A stretch of DNA of 64,000 bases from Oscheius onirici (lineage: Eukaryota; Nematoda; Chromadorea; Rhabditida; Rhabditidae): positions 3,596,001 to 3,660,000 of the forward strand of contig OW051471.1 in NCBI GenBank assembly GCA_932521025.1. The letters are read 5' to 3'. Position 1 is the first letter of the stretch, and every line of letters starts with the position of its first letter. Both the position numbers and the translations under genes were made by a program. Below are positions 43,601-53,708 of this stretch, piece by piece. Below the pieces are notes generated by a model that was given only the letters and a program-made list of their open reading frames with translations, searched no databases and was not told the origin of the DNA.

Positions 43601-46600
43601 TTACTGTGGTGGAGGCGGGGGAGGAGCTGCAGACAATAGACGAGAGAGGTCGGATGATCTGTTCTGAAAACAAATTGGGATTATTAGAAGAAGGAAAGGG
43701 CACTTCAAAAGGAGCTGGAGGAGGTGGCGGCGGAGGTGGTGGAGCCCATCCTGACGAAGCACTCGGAGGAGGAGGCACGGGAACCGGGGCTCCGGATCCA
43801 TACCAGCTAAAGATCATTTTAGAAACATTTTGTAAATGAAGCTTACTTGACACCACCGTAGGCTTGATTCTTTCCACGCTGAGCTCCGGGAGAGGTGAAG
43901 AATGCAGACTGATCCTGATAGTTGGCACCACCGCTTTGGGCAGCGGCTTGCTGAGCGGCCCAGGCTGAAAAAAAAAGAGTTTTTGGGAAATAAAGTGTCT
44001 CAAACATATTGGTTCTTTTTAAGAGAGCCAAACACTAACAATAGCTTTGAAATTCTATGAGTTCAAGAGATATACAGTTCAAAATAGAGTTCAAGAACCT
44101 AAAGTTCTTAAAAACTGGTATGACCGAATCGTTTCCACTTATTGCTGCGCGTCTTAGTTGAGTATCCAATGATACATAGCTAAGCGATTCAAATGGCTCA
44201 CTCTTTTAGCGAATAAAGAGACTACGTTACCATGGAGATTATAAAAATGCTTACCTTGTGCTTGAGACTGTAGACGCTGCGGATCAAAGGCTTGTTGATA
44301 ATGTGACTGTCCGTATCCGCCGCGATTCTGCTGATATCCCTTCTGATCGGGAAGTTGGAATGGTTTCTGCTGAGGAGCCGGCTTCGACATAGCCTCCGGC
44401 ATTGGCATTGGGGGTCCTCCTGTGGCCGGCTTTCCGCCACCCAGCTCTTCCATCAGAGCAGCATACTCGTCGTCCATCACAGCAAACTCGGCCATGTGAG
44501 CCATCGCGGCACCACCAGGATGAGGATTCTTACAATCCTTCGTAAGATGGCCAGCGCCTAAAATTATAGGTTTTTAGGAGAAAACTAAATAAATTACCTC
44601 CACAAGCAGCACAGATAATACTGGCGGTAACATTGGGAGCCTCAGGGCATTCCCACGACTTGTGTTCGTCCGAGCCACAGTTGGAACAGCGAGCGCTTCT
44701 AGAAGAAAAGATTTTTAGGGAGAAAAAAAATAAAAAATACCCGATCATGTCCTCGGGACGGAAAGTTCCGTTGAGGAGAGCCAGCTCACGGAGTTGAAGT
44801 TGACGGAGCTGATTCTGTCCATCCGGAATGCAGGTAGCTTCGGCAATTATCTGACGAATACGGTCACAGGCCTTCTTGATCGTGGCCTGATCTCCAGCAG
44901 TTACGTAAGCGTGAAGCGGCTCGTTTTCTCCCGGCATTGGACCCATCCTGTTAGCCAGTTTGCCTTCTTTGATCGAACCTTTGCCTCTGAAAATAGTCAA
45001 TGAGGAAAAGACTTTGACCGTCTGCTTTTCAGTGGTTTCGAAGCAGGTTAGGCCAGAGCTCTTTGCGTACTTTTGATAAAGACAACTTGATTGACTTACA
45101 ATTAGTTGTACGTAGAGTAAGCCAAGGAACTCTTCGAAAATTGAACAAACTAGTTTACCTGATGATAATCTTGGCACCAGTTTCCAGCTCCAGACTCTTC
45201 AGCGTGTTTCCACGAGGCCCGATAAGGAGACCGACAAAATTGAGCTCGGGATGCTGGTCCTGAGGGATCCAGACTTTGTCGTGGAGCTTGATGTTCGGTG
45301 GACTGAAGATGAACAATTATTGAAAACGAAAAAGGACTTACCGATAGTCAGTCGGAGGCTTGAAGTTGGGATTCAGCTTAACCAGCTGCTGAATCTTTTC
45401 GTGACGGAATTGCTCCAGCTCCTGTCGTTTTCTGACATCTCTCGTGTTCAGCCTTTTGCCATTCGCGTCGTAGACCGGTTCGGGTGAGGGACTTCTGCAA
45501 GATGCCAATATTAGCACGAACACACCGTCATTCTATTTTTAAATACAAAAAATTTTAATCTGTAAATGATTAATTAGAGATTCAGTTGGCGAAACGGGGC
45601 AGCAAACGGCGCCTAAAATAGTTAGTCTAAAATGATTATTCGCTGAAAGTTTTGGTTAAACAGCTGAAATGGACACAATTTTACAATACAAAAGGAAATC
45701 AATAGCTTCGGCTCTGGAGCGCTAAAATCCCCGTTTAAAAACTTCTCTGCAATTTGCACAAATTGACGAAATCAGAAGATGGGTACGTGCCTCTGGGATG
45801 GATCTCCGGGTGGGTCGAAGGCTCCGAGTCTCAGCTTTCTCGTGGCATCCTCAACTTCCATTTGAACTGAAAAGCACGGAACGACCGCGTAAATCATTGT
45901 GCAAACGTGAGGGAAAGGAAAAAAAGCAGCTTACCAAACTTACGTTTTCCAATTGAAAAAAGCCTCTTTCAGACCATATTTTTCAGAAAAAAAGTAAAAA
46001 TGAAACTTACTAAGATAGGCAGCACGTTGTTCGTCAGGAAGATCCGGCGGCAGGATGGTCGGCATTCCCGGGATGAAGCTCTTGTGTTCAGACCAACGAC
46101 TCTTCCTCTCGCGTTTAGGAGCAACCGATACCAAAGCCATGTTCGGATCCTCTTGAGTCGGTTGCTGGGCATTCATTTCAGCCACTGAAAATAGATGAAC
46201 AACATCCAAAAATGAATAAAAACAGACCAAATTCGGGACGAAGAAGAGGATTGATGACGGGCTCACGAGGTCCAGCGGGAGTAGCCGGTTCTGGAGTCGG
46301 TTCGCGTGGTCTGCAAATTGTACTTGTGAAAAGCGGATAAGCTATGATTCCGCTTTATTGTAGTCTATGGGCGACCTCGATGTTCAAATGACAAGTCGAA
46401 TCAAGCAACGTAGTTACATCGCCTTTTTCAGAGTCAAGTTGGTAGCCGAAAGAGCTTCTAGAATTGTTAGACAAAATAGTAGCAGAGGACTGAATCGTCC
46501 TTCTCCAAGAACATCTCGAAAATAAAAAGAAACCATACCTCTTTCTCTCGGGGCTGCGACTGCGCTCTCGTCGTTCCCTGCTGCGACTTCTCTTCCTGTC

Positions 46601-46965
46601 TCGGCTTCTTCTTCGCTCGCGACTCCTCGATCGACTTCTCTTGCTCTTCTTTTCCCTCGAACGACTTCTCTTCTTACGATCACGAGATCGCGAGCGTTTC
46701 CTGTCGCGTTTGCGTTCCTTCGAGCGAGATCGACTCCTCTCACGGTCCTTCTTCCTCGGAGAAATGGCTTCTTCGAGAGGCGGAGGAGCTGGGCCAGCCA
46801 CTGAAAATTTGATTTGCATGGCAAAACTAATAAATTCGAACCTTCTTGAGCCAACAGATCGTAGCTTCCGTTGTTCGCATCTTCGCTGCCATCCTCAGAT
46901 GCTGCCGCTCCCCATTTGCGGACAAACGGCATGGGTTCCATATTTCCACCAGTTTTGCTTCCCAT
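43601..46965 (-). CDS. SF1 (sfa-1-like): Splicing factor 1 / branch-point binding protein
   Basis: Recognises the intron branch point with U2AF. The start at 46965 ([18 protein letters not shown]) abuts a TTCAG acceptor. An Arg-Ser region (about 46800-46545, [20 protein letters not shown]) comes first; N-terminal RS domains are known for Drosophila and C. elegans SF1. Next: the U2AF65-binding motif [36 protein letters not shown], the KH core [15 protein letters not shown] and [17 protein letters not shown]2 ([13 protein letters not shown]), and two zinc knuckles ([14 protein letters not shown] and [14 protein letters not shown]). The tail has nine consecutive Pro ([11 protein letters not shown]) and ends [13 protein letters not shown]. 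One intron (45790-45495) seems to use a GC donor. Third gene of the operon, 142 nt after the cyclophilin stop. Confidence 0.93.
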
Positions 46966-47107
46966 CTGAACATTACAATTAAAAATACATGTTAAAAAAC
47001 AGAAAGATATGATATTCGAATAAACAGTTATAGAAAGAACGAAAATTAAGGACAAATTTATAAAAAGATGAACAGTTGAGATGCATAAATAACCGGGAGA
47101 TACTCGT

Positions 47108-48661
47108 TTACTCGTCGACATTTCTGATTCCTGTGTCTTCTTCTTCCACTTCTTCTTGAGCCGCAGCAGCTGCTGCCGGAGCTGAAGAACCTTCAAGCTG
47201 GCCACATTCGACAATTTTGACAACCATCGACGGCTTGCCCGATGGACTACCCTGAAAATCAGAATTATCAAACAGCACAAGTTGTATCAATTGTTTTTGC
47301 TTCAAACAATAGAAATCGATGATTGGAGACGCTCTCAGGCTTTTTTCCACATAAGCAGTCTCACTGATAGAAGAGGTTTTTAGCATCAAAATTGACTACA
47401 TGAGGCCAATATGGATCACTGGCTCAGTTTCCGCAATAAAAAGCTAATCAATCAAAACCTTTTCAATCCGGAACAGTACTTTAGAAGTTGTGTTTGAATG
47501 GCAGAAACGAAAAAAACCAAATAACTTTTACGATGCGTGGCTGCGAATTAACGCAAAACTTTCATCATTAAAACAGTCATTGTTGTTTTAGGAGCAAAAT
47601 AGAGCTTCAACACCTGCCCCCACGATTGTTGTGTGCCAAGCAAGAAAACTTGTCTCAATGTGGCTCTAAACTTATTAGAAAAATGAGCTTACCTGTTGTT
47701 CGACCTGCCGAACCACGTTCATTCCTTCGACAACATGACCGAAAACGACGTGTTTGCCGTCAAGCCAGTCGGTCTTCTCGGTACAGACGAAGAACTGTGA
47801 ACCGTTCGTGTTGGGGCCGCAATTAGCCATAGAAACCGTTCCAGGCATTGTGTGTTTCAACTAAATTTCAATTTTTAGTCTCAACTTGAAAAAAATAACC
47901 TCAAAGTTCTCGTCCTCGAATTTCGGGCCGTAGATTGATTTTCCTCCCGTTCCGTCGCCTTTAGTGAAATCGCCTCCTTGCAACATAAATTTTGGGATAA
48001 TTCTGTGGAAGGTGGATCCCTCAAAGCCAAATCCTTTCTCGCCTGTACATAGACAGCGGAAATTTTCCGACGTTAACGGTACAACGTCCGGTCGCAGCTC
48101 GATGACAATCCTTCCAATGTATCTGATTCCAATTTTGACGCCTAGATAGACGCGTGGGAGAGCAGTTGACGGTGCTTTTGAGACGGAAATGACGCCGGTA
48201 GATTCGGCCGACTGCCCGCCGCCTTTCCCATACGTCTTCAGCCATTCGTCGTCGGCCCAGATGGGACGGGATGATCGTTCGGTGGCTTTTGGCGGTCGGG
48301 CAAAGTTGACACGCACGGCACGACCGTACAGCTCGCTGTCGTTCATGTTGTCAATGGCTGCTGCGGCGTCTTCCGGCAATTCGAACTCGACGAATCTGAA
48401 TTTTTGATTGTTTTTGGATGAAATGAAGCTGAATCTGCTCAAATTTCAAGAACTAACCCGAATCCTCTGTGCTTTCCGGACTCGTAGTCCATGGGAATGG
48501 AAATTGCTACGACTTCTCCGAACGGGATAAAGGCAGCCATCAGAATCTGTTAAATCAATATCATTTGAAAGCAAAACTAGATTTACCTTTTCAGTCACCT
48601 CCTCGCCAAATCCACCCACATACAGCGTCCGTTTCTTGTTATGTGGGAAGTTTGAATTCAT
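47108..48661 (-). CDS. PPIE (cyp-13-like): RRM-containing cyclophilin E (peptidyl-prolyl isomerase)
   Basis: Nuclear isomerase of the spliceosome. Start at 48661 ([20 protein letters not shown]), directly after an AG. The N-terminal RRM has RNP2 TLYVGGF and, across introns, [15 protein letters not shown] with [11 protein letters not shown]. The cyclophilin domain keeps the active-site residues: [16 protein letters not shown] (Arg, Phe, Gln), [15 protein letters not shown] (Phe) and [10 protein letters not shown] (Trp, His). After a 400-nt intron the last exon supplies [20 protein letters not shown] and then an added Ala/Glu-rich tail of about 27 residues not usual in human PPIE. Middle gene of the operon. 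Confidence 0.93.
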
Positions 48662-48806
48662 CTTAACAGATTTATTTTCAAACGGATTGAGATCAATACG
48701 CGATACAAGGAACGGTGGTTAACGTTCAAAACGATTGAAAAGCGAGTAAGTGCAAACGTTTATTCACAAAATATAGCCGAAACAAAATGGGTGAACATAC
48801 AAGAGA

Positions 48807-49898
48807 TTAGTAACGACGTCCACGATCGCGAGATCTGTCGCGTGGACGGTAGTCATCATAATTGCGATCACGGTCACGACGCCCACCTCCTCCTCCGCCG
48901 CCGCGGTAGTCATCTCGGTCACGTCTTCCTCCGCCACCGTAGCCTCCGCTTCCGTATCCTCCTCCACCACCGCCGCTACGAACTCCTTTGAGAGACGGAT
49001 AATGTCCTGCCGCGTCAGCTCTGAAGATTGAACAGGCTCAAAAGGAAAGAGAATAGCAATACCTTCGTCCTCTTCGTCCATAGAGCTTCTCTCCCAGTTG
49101 CGGGCTAATGGCTTTGAGATGCATAAAGTTGCAGAAACCGCCCTTGTTGCAGGTAACGACTTCGTGCTGGCGGCAACGCGATTCCCGGAAATCGGTAACA
49201 GGACACAGCTCGGCGTAGATTGGACAGCCATTGAACCTATAATTATACCTGTTTTTAGCACATTTTCACAACGATTTCAATCTTAAAAACTAGCAAAGAA
49301 AGAATAAGAGCTCGCCATCTGTCATTGACATCTTTCGAACACTTGTCCGCGTCTTCTTCTTTGGCAAATTTGACGTAGACATTTCCGACCATATGCTCTC
49401 CAATATTTTCGCAGACGTTCATTTCTTCGACCTCGCCGTACTTCCTCTCAAGTTCTGAGAAAACCTCCTCGTAGAAATCGTCAAAGTATCTTTGTTCTTC
49501 GGCATTTTTCTGACCGACCTCTGAAAAAGAATGTATTGGAAGCATGAGAAGGAAAACTGACTGTCAAAGGCGTCTGCTTGTCGAACATCTACGACAGGAT
49601 TATGGTAGAAATTTTTGAAGACGACTGTTGGTGAGAAGGTCGGAGTGTGATGAGCACGGGAACATTTATCGCCGTGACGGCAAGCTCCTGTCTGAAAATT
49701 ATTGTTGGGTGGGGGAAATCGTCCTTGGAATAGGGCAAAAACGTTGTCAAAAAGGTAAAGAAGACTATTGAATCAAACTTTTAATGCAAATAACAAATTT
49801 ACCTTGAAGAAAAAAGAACAATTGACCTTGTCCTTCTCCGTACCATAGATGGAAGCCAAATATTCGGCTCCGGAAAGGCCGTCTCCGTAGTTGGCCAT
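48807..49898 (-). CDS. U2AF1 (uaf-2-like): U2AF small subunit (U2AF35)
   Basis: Recognises the AG at 3' splice sites. The start at 49898 (MANYGDGLSGAEYLASIYGT) lies 4 nt after TTTCAG. Order: CCCH zinc finger 1 ([23 protein letters not shown] across an intron), the atypical RRM/UHM (FDDFYEEVFSELERKYGEVE, MVGNVYVKFAKEEDADKCSK), zinc finger 2 (CRQHEVVTCNKGGFCNFMHL), then a Gly/Arg/Asp/Tyr-rich tail (RRDRDDYRGGGGGGG) in place of the human RS tail. Introns are about 40-50 nt. First gene of the operon. Confidence 0.94.
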
Positions 49899-50281
49899 AT
49901 CACTGAAACAAAGGCCGTTGATAAAGATGCGGAAGAAGAGAATAGAATATTCAGAACGCAATGAAACTTTTTCGAATGAGAAAGGCAAACAATTATTTTC
50001 GAAAAGCAATTTTTGTTTCGAAACGCATGTTACTCGTGTCAGCGTCGATAAAAAAACGAAAATCGATCGAAAAACCCCATTTTGAACATAGAAAGACGAA
50101 TAAAATCCACATTCCAGGCAAATTTTCGAATGCCATTGCCTGCGTATCTAACGCGAACTGCGATCAATTGGACCGCAGCCAAATTCAAACTGAGAATTAT
50201 TGTCGAGTTGGAAACTCGAGAAAGGATGCTTACAAATATCTAACTGGAAATTATATTGGGAATAAAAGAGAAGAGTAGCTA

Positions 50282-51179
50282 TTAGGTCGGGAGGTAAGTG
50301 TTTTCCTCTCACCCATAACTCCTTCCACTTCCATCGAAATCGACTGTTTTTTTTTTCAAAATGTAGGTTTCACCGGGACCGAATTAATAGGCTATATAAG
50401 AGACCTGGATATCTCATCATCTGAGAAAAGTGACCCTTTTAATTTTTGATCAAAACACTATTTTGGCCATAACTCCTCAGGGTTGCATCCTACAGGAAAT
50501 TCACGCTGGAGCGACCAGGGTTCGAGTCCGCTGAGAGGAAATCTTTTTGTTTTTTAACTGTAGCATTCTACTGGGCTGAGAATCACCCCTGTAAAATATC
50601 AGTTGAAACGGTTCGGTAACTTTCTCAAATATTCAGATTCGAGCTAGAAAAAAATTACCATGAGGTGGGGTACATGCTGAAATTTGGGACTCAAAATCGT
50701 TCTCTAGCCTTTACTTCAAAACATACTGAGCTGATATTTTACAGGGGTGATTCTTAGCCCAGTAGAATGCTACAGTTAGTTATAAAACAAAAAGATTTCC
50801 TCTCAGCGGACTCGAACCCGGGTCGCTCCAGCGTGAATTTTCCAAACCCACTGCGCCATCCGGACATTTTCAGTTTAGACATGATCCAAAAGACAAAATT
50901 CGTTTTTTCAAAAAAGCATTCTGTTCGTCATTTTAAGCTAAATTTTTCACTAATTGACAACTTTTTTATAGGATGCAGCCCTGAGGAGTTATGGCCAAAA
51001 TAGTGTTTTGAACGAAAATTAAAAGGGTCACTGTATTCAGATGATGAGATATCCAGGTCTCTTATATAGCCTATTAATTCGGCCCCGGTGAAACCTACAT
51101 TTTGAAAAAAAAATCAGTCGATTTCGATGAAAGTGGAATGAGTTATGGGTGAGAGGAAAACACTTACCTCTCGACCTAA
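50282..51179. mobile_element. Long fold-back element B (898 bp)
   Basis: The arms (about 50282-50500 and 50965-51179) are inverted copies, starting TTAGGTCGGGAGGTAAGTG and ending CACTTACCTCTCGACCTAA; TA flanks each end. The inner part again has inverted tRNA-like copies (CAGGGTTCGAGTCCGCTGAG at about 50518 and its complement at about 50803) around a core beginning ACCATGAGGTGGGGTACATG. That core matches element A at about 11315-11470, whereas the outer arms do not. It encodes no transposase. Confidence 0.75.
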
Positions 51180-51977
51180 TATATATAATACATATACCTT
51201 TTGCAGAAGGCTGTGAATATAAAGTCCTCATTGTCAGAGACTCTTGGAAGTTTAAAATGAACCCAACTCTACGGAGGCAAAAAGACATATTTTCAACACA
51301 AAAATTGGGAAAAGTAGACGCCTTTTCTAAAATATGGCAAACACTGTTTCCAGCCGAGGTGTCTTTATCTTCCTGAGTGACTGCCTGGATAATTCAAATC
51401 TTTCTGCAAACTACGTTTTGTTTTGCTTGAATGATCAATAGTTGTTAGTTGTTTAAACCGAAAAAAAAATAAAAACAGGAAGAGAAACTCAGAAAAATCA
51501 AGAATGAGCAATATGTAGTTACAAAAGATTTTAAATCTTTCTTTGTGCGCCTTTTTTAGCCAGAACTTTCAAAAGCGCGCGATGCCGACAACTTTTGACG
51601 AAGTAGAGTACGGCGGAAAAGTGGCAGTGCATTGCCACTTTTATTCGGGAAGTCTATTCGACATTTTCAGTAACTGGAATGGTGATTGTTGCTACGCTCA
51701 TGTTTGTAAACAAGCTGTCGGCAGGTCAAGCAGTCCATCTTATTAGAAGCAAATTTTGATCAATCAAAGGACAAAAATTTTTCACGAAGAAAGAAACAAA
51801 AGGGTTCGGGACGGGTCCGGGCGGATTCCGGACAGGTCTAGGCGGATTCGGGACAAGCCCGAGCTGGTTCGGGGCAAGTATGCGCTGGTTCGGGGCCTGA
51901 CCAGGCGGGGGGCGAGGTGTCACTGGGAACGGACCGAAATGTTAAATATACTGTAGCTTTGGCGCGAAGAGTAGTGA

Positions 51978-52785
51978 ATATATAAAATTCAGCTCTTTTC
52001 AGAGTACAATCCGTGCAATCGTCTGACCAAGTTGAGACCTTAAACGCCTTCGAATGTCTTCTTCGAGTGGGCGGAGGCGACGTGATTCCTCAGGAAAAGT
52101 GCCGCAGTTGTTCAGAGTATGTTGGCTACAGTAGTCGTTTCCTAGCCAAATCTGATCTCCGACTCTATGGAAGAGTACCGTGTGTGAGTTTGGATCAGGA
52201 GAAGATAGTAATTATATTCAGGTCATTTATGTAGGCGTCAGAACAGTTCTAAACCTATCTTACGAGACAGTCGAGATAACTTTTCGTCCCGAAGAGACGG
52301 GAGCCAAGATTTTCTTGGTAAAATGTCAGCATCCAATCCATCGTCCTTACGATGCTGAAGACGCCTCTCTCCGTCTAGCTCGAGGACCCCTGGTCGCCCA
52401 AAAAGAGTACAACAAAATGATCGAGGACGGCTGTTCTTTGATCAATCTTCATTCATTTCTTCACTCAATGGACATCGTATCAGTTCTCCGCTTCCTTCAC
52501 TTTTTTGTCTCCACAGCTTTTTACCAACTGACTACTGCCAAACAAGCACAAAAATTTCTGGCCGGGGCCGACGAGCCTTCATCTGTGGTAAGTCTAGATT
52601 GAGATCAAGGAACTGAAAGTTTTTAGGACTGGGGACAGTCTCTTGCCCTGCTCTGTTGGCTCTGCGCTCGTCTTCCAGCTGAACTCCTGGCTCCAGTCTC
52701 TCGTTTGGTCTCGGACGCCTTCATTCACAGTACTGAGCTCACCGACTCTGTCAGAAGAGTAGCCAGAGAGCTGTCTTCTTTCTAA
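51978..52785 (+). CDS. Unknown protein, at least three exons
   Basis: The first clear exon follows CTTTTCAG near 52002 and reads VQSSDQVETLNAFECLLRVG, with EKCRSCSEYVGY. A GTACCG donor (about 52176) and ATTCAG at about 52222 join to VIYVGVRTVLNLSYETVEIT. The frame runs to a GTAAGT donor at 52589; the last exon is DWGQSLALLCWLCARLPAEL to FIHSTELTDSVRRVARELSS, stop at 52783-52785. A 5' exon (perhaps MPTTFDEVEYGGKV at 51582) is uncertain. The C-terminal part looks like paired helices. No family recognised. Tail-to-tail with the next gene, 121 nt apart. Confidence 0.5.
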
Positions 52786-52906
52786 GCATGCCAAAAGTTG
52801 TTCAAGCCACTTCATTTCTGTGATTTCGACGATAAATGTGATCAGAAGCACTGAAATAATCTCTTCAGCCAAATAATTCGGTGTATTTATTGATAACGAC
52901 AAGCAT

Positions 52907-53589
52907 TCAGGGGCAATTGTGAAAATCTGTCAGGAAATCACATAAAGCAACAGGATCGACAGGTTCTTCGGGATCTCCATTGTAGCCTGAATAGTCCAGT
53001 GGATAATAATAAGCAGTGAAAAAAGAAAACATGTCCAGGAGCATTAGGTCAGATAACGTTCGTACATGAGAATAGAAGTAAAATTCGAAAGCGCCGGGCA
53101 TCTGTGTATGCACTAACAGAAGAAGATAGACGTTGTCGGTGTTGGCGACGAGAATATTCGACAACCGACACAGGTGCTCCGGTAGACTGTACCGAACAGT
53201 ACGCGATCCAAGAATAGCAGCATTCAGAGCGGCCTCCGTAGTATTCAGCAATGCCGCAAAAAAAGTTGACTTGTAGTCCCAGTTCCCAGTTCGCCACTTC
53301 TAAAAAAATATAACTAGTATTGTCTTTCCTTTCCAACTTGGTTAAGACCGGAAACTCTAGATCGGACGACCAAAAATTCTAGATCAGTTGTAATAATATA
53401 TAGCAGGCACCCCCTCTTTTGAACTTTTGCATCTACAGCCAGAAGACTGTCCCGAACAGAGTTCAGAAGGTTGGCAATTGGATAATTACCCAACGATAGA
53501 AGTGTCTTCCCTACAGATATATTTTCTGAGTTAGGATACGTATAAACATAGCTCCCCCCCCCCCCCCCCCCATTCTTTCTGGTTTGCAA
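52907..53589 (-). CDS. Unknown protein with WRTGNW motif
   Basis: The exon from about 53300 (after TTTTTTTAG) reads KWRTGNWDYKSTFFAALLNT and continues open through YLLLLVHTQMPGAFEFYFYS and LLDMFSFFTAYYYPLDYSGY to a stop at 52909-52907. An upstream exon (about 53530-53345) gives GKTLLSLGNYPIANLLNSVR and CLLYIITTDLEFLVVRSRV. The putative start lies beyond a C-run (about 53554-53571), so it is doubtful. The first residues of the main exon resemble RWRSGDWTHRTTALLSGF of the 30817 gene, suggesting distant paralogues. Function unknown. Confidence 0.45.
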
Positions 53590-53708
53590 GCTATAGCTGT
53601 ACCTTTCCTCGTGATATGGCCTGTAAATATAACAAACATATTAATATAGAGCAAAAAAAAACACTAAATGTTCTATTTCTGTTTCTATTTATTCGCAATG
53701 ATCATATA

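Larger units (their letters stand above)
43601..49898 (-). other. Splicing-factor operon: U2AF35 > RRM-cyclophilin > SF1
   Basis: Three same-strand genes with gaps of 145 nt (48807 to 48661) and 142 nt (47108 to 46965). Each downstream ATG directly follows an AG. This spacing and the lack of room for promoters fit nematode operons resolved by SL2-like trans-splicing. From memory, C. elegans has the same order in one operon (uaf-2, cyp-13, sfa-1), so the arrangement would be ancient. Confidence 0.8.
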
